Assembly: GCF_000208745.1 (NCBI RefSeq)
Contig: NC_030857.1
Coordinates: forward strand, 18,544,046-18,608,045
Reading direction: 5' to 3'
From: Theobroma cacao
Taxonomy: Eukaryota; Streptophyta; Magnoliopsida; Malvales; Malvaceae
DNA length: 64,000 nucleotides
Made by a program: the position numbers and the translations under genes. The notes below the pieces were generated by a model. That model was not told the origin of the DNA. It ran no database searches and saw only the letters and a list, made by a program, of their open reading frames with translations. The number at the start of each line of letters is the position of its first letter. Position 1 is the first letter of the stretch. Positions 11,819 through 24,671 of this stretch are shown one piece after another.

Positions 11819-12437
11819 TAGAGATGTTAATGGATACCTTATAATAAGGTATCGTATATCATCCGACTCAATTAAGTAAGACAATTAGATGATTTTTGTA
11901 AAATTCTTCATGCAATGAAATTTTACATGCTGTAACAAAAAAGGTAAGATTAAGGTATTTTTATAATCGGGTTTGAGTAGGATTCGAGTAATAAAACTAC
12001 TCTCTGTTATGAACTCAGGCAATGGCTTAAGATACCCATTATCCAAATCCAATTATAAATAATAACTTTTAATATTAAATTTTAGTTTTATAGTTTTTTT
12101 TATTTATAAATTCTTTATAATTAATATAATACTTATTAAAATTTATTATTATTTTTAAATATGATTTTCAATTTTAATTCTTTTATGAACTACTTTTAAT
12201 TTATTAATTTCATTTTTATTAACAATATACATAAAAAGTTAGTTTAAATTTATTTTAATCTAATGTTAAACGGGGTACCATCATTTAACAAGTAATACCT
12301 AAGATATTAGGATAAAGATTCAAGTAATAATTTAAAATTTAATTGAGTAGTTATAGGATTTAGATACCTTATAAAATAATAAAGTTCAAATTAGAGTACT
12401 TGAAAAATAATGAATACTCTACTCATTGACATTCCTA
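11819..12437. mobile_element. Non-autonomous hAT-like element, about 620 bp
   Basis: The left end reads TAGAGATGTTAATGGATACC and the reverse complement of the right end reads TAGGAATGTCAATGAGTAG, so the two ends are inverted imperfect copies of a hAT-type terminus. The interior is full of GGTATC/GATACC and AATACTC text. Flanking eight-base sites (CTTATTGA and TTTACTGC) agree at only five positions. No transposase frame is visible. The same end type bounds the larger insertion at 43809-48291. Confidence 0.5.
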
Positions 12438-15092
12438 TTTACTGCTAAGCAAACTCATAAAACTTTATTTTATAACATGAAATTGAACTTGGAGTGGGTG
12501 ACTTAGTCATCCATTAATAATATGTACCGTCACTATCGGAAGAAGCGCACAATCTTTTGATCATTACTAATTTAACAATATCTAGTTCAAATTGTTTAAA
12601 GATAATAGTATCTAAATTGATTATTATCCTTATATACTTAAAGATGATTAAAACTTAAAGTTCGAATTTCTTCCCACACACACATACACACATATATATA
12701 TATATATATATAAACGACCAGAATTATGCATGCATAAGTTTTAATGACCTGGTTTTGATGAATCTTATTTAATGAGAGGGATAGGTAATATCTAGTTAAG
12801 TTTGAAAATTAGTAATCCCAACTCCCAAACCTTCTCATTTATGTTATGTTTTACATATATATGTTTATTTATATTTATATTATGTTTATGTAAAAGTTTT
12901 ATGTATGAGGAAACCTTATGCTCTGTTTTTCTTAATCTTTAGAAGTCTTGTTGAAAGTTTTCTTCCCTCAATTCGTTGAAACACATTATCATGCCCATCG
13001 ATTAACAGCTCATTCGCCTTTATTTTTCTTTATTTTAAGCATATCTTTGTCTTTTTCCTTTTTGTTTTTTGAAGGGGATAGCACTTGCTAATAAAAAATA
13101 AGTTACATTATAATTCAATGTTTACGTTGAAAAAAATCACAATATGCAATTAAAATAAGTTCATTCAAATATGAATTTCTTATTTATAATACAAAGGGAG
13201 CATTATGGTTGAAACCCAATACCATATTTATATGTATATCCTAACTGCTCTGACCCAAAAATTGATATTCTGAACCTAGAAAATTCATAATTAGCAAAGC
13301 AAAATTAAATTGTAAAGGGTAGGAAGGTAACTGAAATGTGTATGAGGAGCATTAAAAAAGAAAATGTTGTATGAGGTAATTAATATTATTAAAGAGGCTG
13401 GACAGGTTTGCTACCTACTCCAGGGAGGGATGTCAGATATGACACATAATTAATTCGTGGAAGCTCTCTGCTTGTCTTTGTCACCTAATCATTTATTTAA
13501 AGGCTTAAATGAGGTGTTAGCCAAACAAATACCAAATACTGAGACTTCAGATCCGTCTAAGAACCATCTTGATAAATATAATACCCAAGTCAAAGCCCAC
13601 GCAATTGCTATAAAAAAATGCCTTTAAAAAAAACCATAGGTAGAGGAATTACCAGTTGTTGTTTATCTTAACTATAAAATGGCTTTTATGGGCTCATTTT
13701 ATGGATTGTTAAATCCATACTGATGGTGAGATAATCTTAATGCCATGAAAAGTTTTTTGGTTGGGTTTTCTATTGGGATGATGTTGCTTATAACAATCAA
13801 AGTGTCAATTTATGTACTTTTGATTGTTTACTTCTTGATTGTGCTGAGTTTGTTCTAAAGATCTTTTGTAGTTCTTCTACAGCCGTTTAGAGGTTTTAAG
13901 CATTATACGATATTTTTATTGTGAGTTATGTTCAATGAATTTGTTCTTAACAAGTACCTATATGTTAGTTCAAGTATTTTCATGTTTTAATTTATAAGAC
14001 GGTATGCTTCATTGATATGTAAGGAACATAACTATGTGTTGGTCTCTATGTTTTATCAATATCCAATTTTTTTTATAAAACTTTGAGTAGCAACAATTCA
14101 GGAATAATACATTGATGGGATGCAAAGCATATAACATGTCATAGACTATATTTCAACTAATCAACATTTATAAGTCTTTTGATGTATCTCTGTACAACCA
14201 ACCCATTAGCTTGCAAGGCATACAACAACACTATATACCCCATGCTCATAAAGAGATCCATTACATTTGTTTTTCACCTAATTATTTTTTTTTTTACAAA
14301 AAAAATGGTTTGGATATCTTTGGTATTTAAACTTTCATATTTTGTGACAATGTGATTAATAATGGATGTATATTCAAATTGATGAGTTTTGCGCATATTT
14401 TTAAATGAAAATCTCTCTTTAAGTTGACATTTGCTTGAATGATTACAAAAATGGAGAATGCCCAATTATTCCTTGCAATAGTATTTGTGTGTGCTTGATG
14501 ATGGTTTGGTAATTATTATAAATGACTCTTGAACATATGAATTTGAGTGACTATGTTGGACATCCACTTGAATGCTATATATTCACTTTCACCTTTGCGT
14601 TATAATTTCTTAAGGGGAATTATTTAAAAGATTTTTTAGTTACCATGTCTTTCATATAAAAAAAGAGAGTTATGTTTTTTATTGTATTTTAAATCGATCC
14701 TTCCATCTTTAGATCAAGCTTAAACCTCGAACTCTCTTTCTTTATAATTTTTAACATGATCACGCTAGTCCTTTCCTTACTATGCTTTCATGTTGCTTTC
14801 CTTTTTGCTATGACCAAAAGAGGGAGAATTCTTGAAAAGGAAAATTTATACAAATTGGATCTAGTAGCTTTAACTTGACACATTTTTTAAATCTTTTAAA
14901 CTTGAAACCGTTTGAGGAGGAGCTTTTTGAACTTTTCAAAATATTTTAACTCTCTTCATTGTTTTTTAAAGATTAGCACTTCACAATGTTTTCATAATTA
15001 AATTTAAGGGGAGTTTTTTTTTTTTCAATTCTATTGAAAAGATTAAAGAAATTTTCAGTAAGCAAATTTTTCTCAAAAAGACAAAATGTTTC
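12438..15092. other. AT-rich intergenic DNA, no gene seen
   Basis: It holds a CA/TA microsatellite (about 12676-12712) and otherwise unremarkable AT-rich DNA. Short open frames (for example 14274-14465, minus) have no recognisable content. Confidence 0.5.
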
Positions 15093-15541
15093 AAAAAACC
15101 CTTAAACTATTCACAAAAATTGAAATAAATTCTTATTTTTTTATTGCGTTCAATTAAATCCGTGCACTTTTATTTTGAATCAAACAAACTCTTATGACTA
15201 ATTGTTGACTAATTGTTATTAATCAACTAATTGTCATTAATCAAAATACCACTTATCATTTTTATACATACATAATGTTGACGTGATGTTAACATGGAGA
15301 GAGAAAAATATCACATGGTCATATCATCATGTCGCTTTAACATACCATAGTATCATCAGTTATGATATGTTAGTATGTTACATGACATAAAATGACAAAT
15401 GACATTTTAATTAACAACAGTTAGTCAACTATTAGTCATAAAGACTTATTTGGTTCAAAATAAAACTATAAAGACTTGATTAGACACAATAAAAGAATAA
15501 CTACTTATTGGAATTTTTTGAATAGTTTAAGGGGTTTTTTT
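15093..15541. mobile_element. Long-TIR MITE, copy 1 (best preserved)
   Basis: The left arm starts AAACCCTTAAACTATTCA and the right arm ends with its inverse (TGAATAGTTTAAGGGGTTT). The arms pair over roughly 150 bp, including TTTTATTTTGAA and TTATGACTAAT...GTTGACTAA text. No coding frame. Four more copies lie at 24010, 26861, 43084 and 60422. Long inverted arms and AT-rich content suggest a Mutator-type MITE; the superfamily is inference. Confidence 0.7.
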
Positions 15542-15899
15542 ATATTATGTCTGTTAAAAATTTTGTCATTTCAAAATATAAGAGATTCTTAACTTTAAAT
15601 ATATTCTTATTTTGAAATGATAAAAATTATGATCAAAATCACTCTAATAAATTCTATTTTGAATTTTTATTTTCAAAATTCATTAAACGATTTCTTTTAA
15701 GCTTAAGAAATATTCAAAACCTTAAAATACTTCATGAAATTGAATTCATGTATATATCAAGTATTTAAGGTCATTCTAAAATAAAGAAAATATTTTTTAA
15801 AATATCAAAGGGATTTTAGAATGAATGGTTCAAAGTATAAGATAAGGTTTAATAATAAATCTTTAAAACTACAATAATTGATTCCTAGGTTTAAGGTGT

Positions 15900-18200
15900 T
15901 AGGTTAACAAGCTCAATATGGATAAATCCAAGAGAGGGGTGAATTGGATTATTTTGAAAATTTTGAAGAATCCTTTAATTTTCAAGAGCGTAAAATCTCC
16001 TTTTTAATTCGAATGCTCAATTTGAAGATAAACAAACTAGTTGACTTCTTAATCAGTGGAAGTAATTTAAATTTCAAATAAAAGCAAGAGTAGAAAAATT
16101 AAAACAAGTATTTTATAGAGGGTTGACCTCCTTGCCTACATCCTCTCCCTTAGGTTCACTGAGGAGTTTAAAATCTATTATTTGATTAAGGTTCAATACA
16201 ATGCCTTTTATAGATCAAGCATAACCTTTCAATACAATGTCGTTTTATGGTTAAAGCACAACTACTATACCTTTTCTATTGGTTAAGGTATAACCACTTA
16301 AGCAACTACAATGAGAGCAACATAAGTACAGCTAATATGCTTCTTAAAGGCTGAATAGAAAATTTGGTATAGTGTTTAAATAAATAGATGAGAGCTCAAT
16401 AAATGCTTGACTAGAAGACTTTTAGAATTTAAGAAAAGTATGATGTGTTTTGAATGAATCTTGGCTAATTCTTCTTTTTTGAGTTGTGTTTTCAAGTCTT
16501 CTAACCTTCATAAATGCTAAAAAAGCTTGTATTTATAGTTGTTGAAGTTTTAAAGGTAGTTAGGGGTGCATTTATCATGAAAATAGTGGTTATTCTCTTC
16601 ATTCAAGGCTCCAACGGTCATATTGTATCGATACATCCTATTTTATTTTTGAATTCCTGTTGAGATGTATCGATAGATTTGTGCATGTATCAATACATTT
16701 GAACTTGCTTGTAGGGATCTTGACATTCTGCTTAAAATATATCAATACATTTACCAATGTATCGATATTTTAGAGACAGTAAGCACTTCTGTTGAAAATG
16801 TATCGATTCATTTGTGAGATGTATTGATACTTTTAAGTTAATAAGCATTATGTCTCAATTCTATAAATACATTTGAGAATGTATCGATATTGAGTTTGAC
16901 TTTTGAATTTTAACTCTATTGAAGAACATGTATCAATAGATTTTGAAATCTATTAATACTTATTTAAATGTATTGATACATGAAGAACATGTAACGATAA
17001 ATTTGAACTAGAATGCATTTTTCAGAGCCTTTTTCATATCCTTTCTTTTTCAAACTCACTTGACATTGCTTAGGGATGTGAGCGCTTTAACGCTCTATAA
17101 CTTGAATGAATTTTGGTCATTTCTTTTTGTCATTTCAAAACATAAAATTGATTAATCTAACAAAAGAGATTGATCTTATTCTAGACCAAAGTTAAAAATT
17201 CGTCAACCTCTTGCTAAGGATTGATCCCACCTTTTGAAAGATGATCCCCACTCATAGAAACTTGAATTTCAAGCAAAAAATGAACATAAGATCGATCCTT
17301 TAATATTGGGATCGATCTCAAAGTAGCCGTTGACAATGCAAAGGTTAGAATTTCGACAAACTAATGGCTCTTTTAGACATTAAATGCCCCCCAATGGCTC
17401 CAACAATCTTCCCAGGTATAAATGGATTGATCATCTTCAACCCATTTATGAAAAGGAACCAAGAATAAAGACAAGAAACAAGTTGAAAGGAAGCATTTAA
17501 TTCATTCTTTCAATCTTTCAAAGCCTTCAAGTGATTTTAAATCTATTCGAGTTTCCATCCTACTCTTTTTACTCATTTTGATATTTTCTTTTTACTAATT
17601 TATACTTACTATTTGAGTTCTTTTTATTTATATATCTCGTCAAACACTTAAATCCTTGAAAAATACGAAAATTATATATCTTAAAATTCTAAAAGTATTG
17701 ATTAGAAGTTTTATCGAAACCCTAAAGATATATCTAAACCTTAAAACGGTATTTGTATTAATTAAAAATCAATTGAACTCATTAGCAAGTTAATAAAGGC
17801 ATAAGCACCAAAAGAAAGGATTTGCAATTCTCTCTAACTTACACTCAAAATTTTTTTTTTCATTTACTTTCAATTGAATATCTATTAAATTGTCAATCAA
17901 CTTGATTTTTGGTATATCTCCCTTGAAAATCTATTTTGTGATAAACAATTTTAGAAATCTAATTCACTCATCTCTCAGATTATTTATACTATTTAAGCTA
18001 ACTCAAAGCAAAGCCTTGTGTAATTATAAAGGGTCACAAATTTTTAAAATATTGTATATATTATATATTTTTTCTCTTAAGGGCCCTCTCAAAAAATTTT
18101 AGCTCTTAATTCTCTTTGTTTTTGACTCTCAATAAAAGTTACCTAGCGCCACTCCTAGAGCCAGTGCCATCTTTTATAAATTGTGTTTTACAGCTTTCCC
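15900..18200. repeat. LTR-like repeat with palindrome-rich core
   Basis: The opening text (AGAGAGGGGTGAATTGGATT near 15932) and later AGCGCCACTCC-like text are of a type common in plant LTR retroelements. No protein domains are visible. The core (16617-17005) carries many TGTATCGATACA-type palindromes, and 17160-17340 carries GATCGATC-type motifs. Ends were not resolved. Confidence 0.4.
16617..17005. repeat. Array of TGTATCGATACATT-type palindromes
   Basis: Paired near-palindromes recur every 60-65 bp: near 16622, 16670 and 16695, 16735 and 16755, 16796 and 16820, 16860 and 16878, 16928 and 16950, 16968 and 16988. Within each pair the motifs are separated by a few bases such as GTGC or ACCA. 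Copies diverge by one to three bases around the ATCGAT centre. Confidence 0.8.
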
Positions 18201-18357
18201 TTCAAGTGATCCAATCTCATAGGTCCTTTAGTTAGATTGCTCAATGGTATGCAAGGTTCAACTCTGAGTACAAAGAGAAGATGGCCAAGGTCAGACTTTG
18301 TGATTTTGTGGCATTTCTTAAAAGATGGCAAAACTAGTAGGCTAGGGGTTCTCAAAG

Positions 18358-18362
18358 CTTTA
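18358..18362. repeat. Target-site duplication CTTTA, left
   Basis: CTTTA directly precedes the TG of the solo LTR and is repeated perfectly at 21798-21802. Confidence 0.85.
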
Positions 18363-21300
18363 TGTAGACACTATAAAAATCATAATAAAATTAAAAAAAA
18401 TCATAAACAAAAAATGAATAAAAATAAAATAATAAATAATAAAGAAAAATATAAAAAAAAGAGAGGTATGACTGGCAGGATGCGAACGCACCCTGCCAGG
18501 CGCCACCCTCACCCTACCAGACGTGAAAAATTCTCGTATGGTAGAGTAGTGGGAGCGTGCCCTCTCCAAAGGCCAAGAACCGAGTATAAAGGGGAGGGGG
18601 CACTGTAGCAAAGCCAGAGGCAGCCAAGAAAGTGCAAATCAAAAAAACCTAGCAGCAAAAATCCCTAACAACCCAAAAAAAAACCAGAATGAATCAAAAA
18701 AAACTAGCGCAAATACGATCAAATATTCTAGTTTAGCAGCAAACAATCAACCACAGTCAACAATAAAAAAAAAATACCAAAAAACACCCAAAAAATCAGA
18801 TAATATGCACAATGAGAGAGGGAGAATGGTTCGAGTTTTTGGGAGTCCGGATTTGAGGGGTGCAGCTGGCTGTGGTTGCTGCCGGCCATAGGAGTAGATA
18901 AGGTCTGGTTGGGTGTCTCAATCGAAGAAGAAAATAGGGGTTTGAGGGACTGCCGTCTGGTTAAAGGAGGAAAGTTTTGAGCACGCAGGCGAAGGGAGCA
19001 AAGCTCGATCGGCGTTAGTAAAAAAAAGAAAGAGAGATAAGGGCTCGATCGGCATCAGTAAAAAAGGGAGAGAAAGATAAGGGCCCGATCGGCGTCGACA
19101 GTAGAATGGAGAGAAAAAGAGAGTTGATTGGTGGTTTTGTGAGAGGAAAACCCAGCCGACAAAAAGGGATCGGCCAAAGAGAGTTTTTCAGAGAGCTATT
19201 AGGGGACGCTGGAGACATTGAGCGGCAAAGAAATGTGCCGCCAATCTAGAAGCCGCTGGCACAGGAAAAGATGTTGACGGTGAGGGGGATAAATGGATTT
19301 ATTTGGTTTGTCAGGAAATTTGATTTTTAGAGAGAAGAAAGAGTGGGATAAGCGGTGGAAGAGGAAAAGAAAAAAAAAAGAGAAAAGGCAGCCTTTGGAG
19401 ATCCCTAAACGGCGCCGTTTTGCTGGTGGAGTGTTGGAGCCAAAAAGGGACCGGTCAGAGCTTTGAGAGTGGGCCGGCTATCTTGGGCCGTTTTTAGCTC
19501 ATAAAAGGTAAATCTTTTGCTTTTCTTATTTGGTCTTTGTGGTTGTGCTGGGCCCAATGTTAGGAAGGAAAACAAATTAGTTTTAGTAGGTTATTAGGTA
19601 GAATAAAAGAAAAGATACATATAAAAAATGATGATTAAATGTTAAGAGAATAATAGAAATTTTTTAAAATATATATATTGAAAAAAATATATAAAAAAAC
19701 CAAAAAATAGGTAAAAATAGTACATTTAATGATACTAAAAAATGAGGGCAAAAAAAATGAGAGTAGGTAAAAATATAAGAGTGTATACCTTATATAATAA
19801 TAATAAAATCAGATAAAATAGTTATTTAACTATAAAAACAGATCCAAGCATAATATATATAGAGAAATAGATAAGCATTTAAGTACTAAAAAGATTAATG
19901 AATTTATTTAAGTAGTAAATATGGGAAAAGTAAACATGTAATGGTAAAAATAGATTTATTTAGATTAATAATATATGCACATATTTGGATTTAGAATATT
20001 TGTTTAAAAAAAATATAAGTGTGGGAAAGGATGAAATGTGGGACATATTTATGGGATACATAGCTATGAAAATTTATGTAAAGATAATAGGAGTGAAAAA
20101 TAAATTAGGAAGAACTAGAATTAAAATGTGATGAAACAAAATATGAAAATATCAAATTAGGTGAAAAAGATAGTTTTATACAAATGGAGAGAGAATGAAA
20201 ATAGGATAAGATAAAGAATTATTAACGAAAATATTATTCAATGTGATACCGTTGATGGGATGATCAGTTGGGACGCGACAAGCCGCAATCCCGGACCCAT
20301 ATTCCCTAGGTTCGAAATCCGAATCAAGGCTCCACCAGTACGATGGGAGGGCCTCGATTTCAAGATCCCGAAATTTTAATAAATAAAGAATTCGACTATA
20401 CAAAAATTACTCAATAAAAATAATAAATAAATAACAATAGATAAAAAAATGATAAAAATAATAATAATAATTCGAATATATAGTAAATAATTAATTTGTG
20501 AAAATGCAATATACATGACATTAAATAAATAGAAAAATAAAAAATAAATAAAAATAATAAAAAATCTAAAACAACAACTAATTTAAAATTAAGCATAAAT
20601 CTCAAGTGGCATAAACTATGAATTAATAAATATTATAAAAAAATATGAAGACAAAGAAAAAAAAAGAATTAAATATAGATATATAAAATAAGATTTTAGG
20701 CACTAGGTTTGAATAAAAGATTGCTTACGAAAAAATATAATAATAATAAAAATATAAAAATATTAATAAAATAAAATAAAAAAGAATCATCAAAAAAAAT
20801 AAGTTTTTCAGTTCACTAAAAATAACATAGAATCATAAATAATTTATTTAATTATAAAAGAAAAATATAGGAGAAATTTATAATTAAAATGTAAGGTATA
20901 AAGAAAATAATAAGGAATAAAATAGAAAATATGATAATAAAAAATATAATAAAATGAAAATAATAATTAAATAATAAAAATAGACAATTGCATTAGCATA
21001 GCATATACATATTGCATCATGCATATCATTGCATATAAATATTTCTATTTTTCGAGTTTAAACCCCGATGAGGGGATCTTCCAAGGATCTTGCGAAGGCG
21101 AGTATTTCCAAAAAAGTTTTCTAAGTGAAAAGATGTCCCCGGATCCCACGAGTATGATGGGAGGGCTCGAGAAACATCTTTAATAAAAGACTTTTATCCG
21201 TATTAGGTTCATTATACACGAAAATATTATTTTAAAAGAAAACATATAATGACCCCGATGATGGGAACTATTCGTTGAATTTGCGAATGCGAGTTTCTCG

Positions 21301-21797
21301 GATAATTTTTTAGGTGAGAGAACACCCCGGATCCCACTAGTATGATGGGCGGATTCAGGAGAACGTCCTCGATAAAAGGTTATTCGTCCGACATATTTTT
21401 ATCCCACGCCATGCATTTCATCTTGCCTCACACTTGCATTCCATTTTAGGTTAAATATGAGATAAAATAAGAGAATAATAACTAAAGAAATATAGTGAAC
21501 TTTAAAATTAAAGCCTAATAGGATAATCTAAAAAATAGTACCGTTCATGGAACGGGCGTCCCGGGGGTGCTAATCCTTCCCCGAGAGTAACCGTACTCCC
21601 GAGCTTAGATCTAGAAAACTGTAGACCAGGTTAAGGTTCTCTTCGATAGACTTAAAATTAATTTAAAGCCTCGTCGATTAAAATCGAGTCAATAGATGAC
21701 CAATCGCACCTAGTAAAAAAGATTGATGGCGACTCCTAGTTTTTAGAGTTTTCACTCGCGTCTAGCTGTCGGGTTCCCGGACTCGCACGTTATGACA
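18363..21797 (+). mobile_element. Solo LTR, copy B, 3435 bp
   Basis: It begins TGTAGACACT, ends CGCACGTTATGACA, and is flanked by the perfect 5-bp duplication CTTTA. No internal region or second LTR adjoins, so this is a solo LTR left by recombination between two LTRs. It is homologous to copy A (3559-5617) but longer. It carries an extra GATGAGGGGAT block (about 21062-21190) besides GATGATGGG blocks near 20240 and 21255, and a threefold CGATCGGCGT repeat of about 43 bp at 19003-19100. The text AACGGCGCCGTTTT at 19408 is palindromic. Frames inside it are not genes. Large TG...CA LTRs of this size fit Ty3/Gypsy elements; family assignment is inference. Confidence 0.88.
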
Positions 21798-21802
21798 CTT
21801 TA
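21798..21802. repeat. Target-site duplication CTTTA, right
   Basis: Matches 18358-18362 exactly. Confidence 0.85.
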
Positions 21803-24009
21803 GTTGGGAGATAATGGGACTCAACTTACACCTTCCATCTACGTTATAGGGAAGATGGCAATCAGGGGTAGAGCTAGCTAAATTTTGTTGAAGAGGTCAA
21901 GGATAAAGAGAAATAAAGGTTAAAAATTTTTCAAACTATTATGTTAAACTTAGCTAACAATCAAAAGATTCATAATAGACAATAATTTTATACAACAAGT
22001 AAATCAAAAGGAATAAAAAACAGACTTACAATAATTTTTACAAAAAGTTGTACTTAACGATATTTTTTTAATTCTAATTTATCAATTATTAATTTAATAT
22101 TATTCTTAAAAAAAACTTTATACTGAAAAGCCTAACGATGTTTTTTTCAATATAAACAACTAAATTATTTGCAAGAAACTCGTTATCATTTTGTTCCAAA
22201 GTCTTATTTTTATAATTTTCATTATTGAAAAGATTCTCTTTGTAGTTGTGATAGAAACCGAAAAAGTCAAAACAAGACAAATTAATCTATCAATCCAAAT
22301 TAATTAAAAAATGATACATTGATGAAATTTTAAGTAATAGTCAACAGTGTAACACTAAAACTTATATTTAAAAATTACATAATAATTTTTTAATTTTTAA
22401 AGATTAAAATCATAGAAAATAAAATTTACATAACAGAAAAAAATATGACAATTAAAATATATAATGTATATAACAAAAAAGAAAGAAAAAGAACATAGTT
22501 GATAGTTTATAGAAATTTAAAAAAAAATCTATAAAAACTATGAATATATAAACAAAAAGAATGAAAATGAAAATTAATAATAATAATAATAGAAAGAAGA
22601 AGAGAATAAAAGATATATAATAAATAAATAATTATTTTTATTAATTTTTAAATAAAATATTATTTTGAAAAGTATTAAAAAATATATATAAAAAAATTTT
22701 TAAATTTTGGAGGGGGGGCAGATTCGCATTACACTCTGGCCCTGATGGCAATCAATCCCATGGCATTCAGTGCCATCACTGGCAGCCGCATTCCCATATA
22801 TCCAAAACCTTCGTGAAAACATAGGCTACTTGGAAGCAAGTTTAAGTAGAATTCGTACTTCAATTTATTAGTTAGTGTATGATATTTTATTTAAAAAATA
22901 GAGTTTCAATCCCTTTTCTCTAATTAAAAAAAAAAAAGAACTCAAATTGAATTTCTCATATTAATGGCCATAAATACATCAAGTACACTTGGTTCATGGA
23001 CAAAAGTAAGTAGAAAAATTCCTTCAATTTGCATTTGTAGTCTAAGCCCACGCAATTGCTATGGAAAGGGAAAAATGATGGCAATAATCAATCAAATAAA
23101 CTCACTTGACATTTCAAATTATGTCTTGATATAAGGATAAAAAAAATAATAACTTTATATATTTGGAATGTACTAAATGATACGAACCTTAAAGTGAAAA
23201 ATAGACATAAATAATTCAAGATACTTTTTCCAACTTTTTAACATTACTCCAAATTTTAGGTCTTACTATTCAAATTTTAATCCTTAACCCAACTCTTAGC
23301 CAAAAAATATTGGTGACTCACCCAATTAACCGAGGTGGGTTCAATCCGTCTGAATCCTGAGTCCCTCTTGGAATGTTGCTTCTTGCAAGATCAGTTCCCT
23401 TCTACCTGAGCTTGGGGACTGACTCCAAAAAATAAACAAATAAAAGCTTCCAGCCCATGGATCATTGGGCCATGCCTACTTAATCCTTTAATTTAAAAGG
23501 TGAATTGTATTAAATCCAGAAAACTGGTGGTATTTTCTAAGAATTTGATGCTAGAAACTTGGGTGACCTGATGAAGGCAAAGGAGCTACAGAATGCGAAG
23601 TTAGGGCCAGTTTCATCGTACCTAAGCTTATCCCTTTGTTAAAAAGCAAGTTGTATGAAATATCATGAATGATGTGGGGCCTAATCCCATGGCCATGATA
23701 TATTATTTTGTGTGAATAGTTTAATTTCCATGGTGGGCAAGAGGAAAAGCAAATTTCCTTTGTCTGCAAACTCCTGTAAATGCATCATTAATGTCTGTTT
23801 TGTCAGAAAACTTTAATACAATAATTCCATAATAAATTGGACTTGTAGTATTTCCATACAAGATCACAACTACTCCATTCTAGCTACTAAATCCTTCATG
23901 TATGCACTTGTCTTGCAAGTGCATTACATATTGTGAAATGGCTTAATTTTCCTCTCCTTGTGAATGACTTTATTTTTATAACATATTTATTATTATTAGT
24001 TATAATTTT
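21803..24009. other. AT-rich intergenic DNA, no gene seen
   Basis: No gene recognised. An 18-base string AGCCCACGCAATTGCTAT near 23046 also occurs near 13594. The minus-strand frame 23551-23769 shows no domain and is not called. Confidence 0.45.
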
Positions 24010-24671
24010 TGAAATTTTTGAATTATTTAAAATAATTTAAATAAATTTTTATTCTTTTATTGTGTTTATATATTTTTATTTTTAATCAAATAAATTTTTA
24101 TAACTAATGGTGGACTAATTGCCATTTATCAAAACAACCACTTATCATTTTTATACTCATATGTTGTTAACGTCACTATAAGAAAATTAGATTTTAATTA
24201 CACTTTTTTAGACAACATATTTTTTTTATAATAAGTCTTAAAAAATGCAGTTATTTAAACTTTTAGTTTCATATTTTTCATATTTAGTAACAGTATAAAA
24301 ATGTGCAGTCTTTGTTAATGTATACAATCTCTATAGTTACATTTTATTCATAATCTTATTAAAAATATATATTTAGTCAAATCTATAAAACTTATAAAAA
24401 AAAGTGTTATTAAAAATATTTTTAATATTACACTTTAAAAATGTACTATCTTAAATCAAATTTGTTATAGTGTGAGGCGGATTAAAATGTCACATAATCA
24501 TATCATTATATCATATCAACATGTCATGTCATCATCTATTATAACATACCAACATATCACATTAACGTCATGTGATATAAAATAACAAATAAAATTTTAA
24601 TTAATAAAATTAATAAATTATTAATTATAAAAATTGATTTAATTTAAAATAAAAAATAATTAAAAAATTAA
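24010..24671. mobile_element. Long-TIR MITE, copy 2, interrupted by a nested element
   Basis: The left part (AAATTTTTGAATTATTTAAA, then ATTCTTTTATTGTGTTTATA) and right part (ATTAATTATAAAAATTGATTT, then AAAATAAAAAATAAT) are the inverted arms of the same family as copy 1. A CACTA-like element (24174-24472) splits its centre. Confidence 0.6.
24174..24472. mobile_element. CACTA-like MITE nested in the long-TIR MITE
   Basis: It starts CACTATAAGAAAATTAG and ends AATTTGTTATAGTG. The start is one base from the common plant CACTA terminus CACTACAAGAAAA and the end is its partial inverse. The length is 299 bp with no coding frame. The expected 3-bp target duplication is not evident (CGT left, TGA right). 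Confidence 0.6.
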
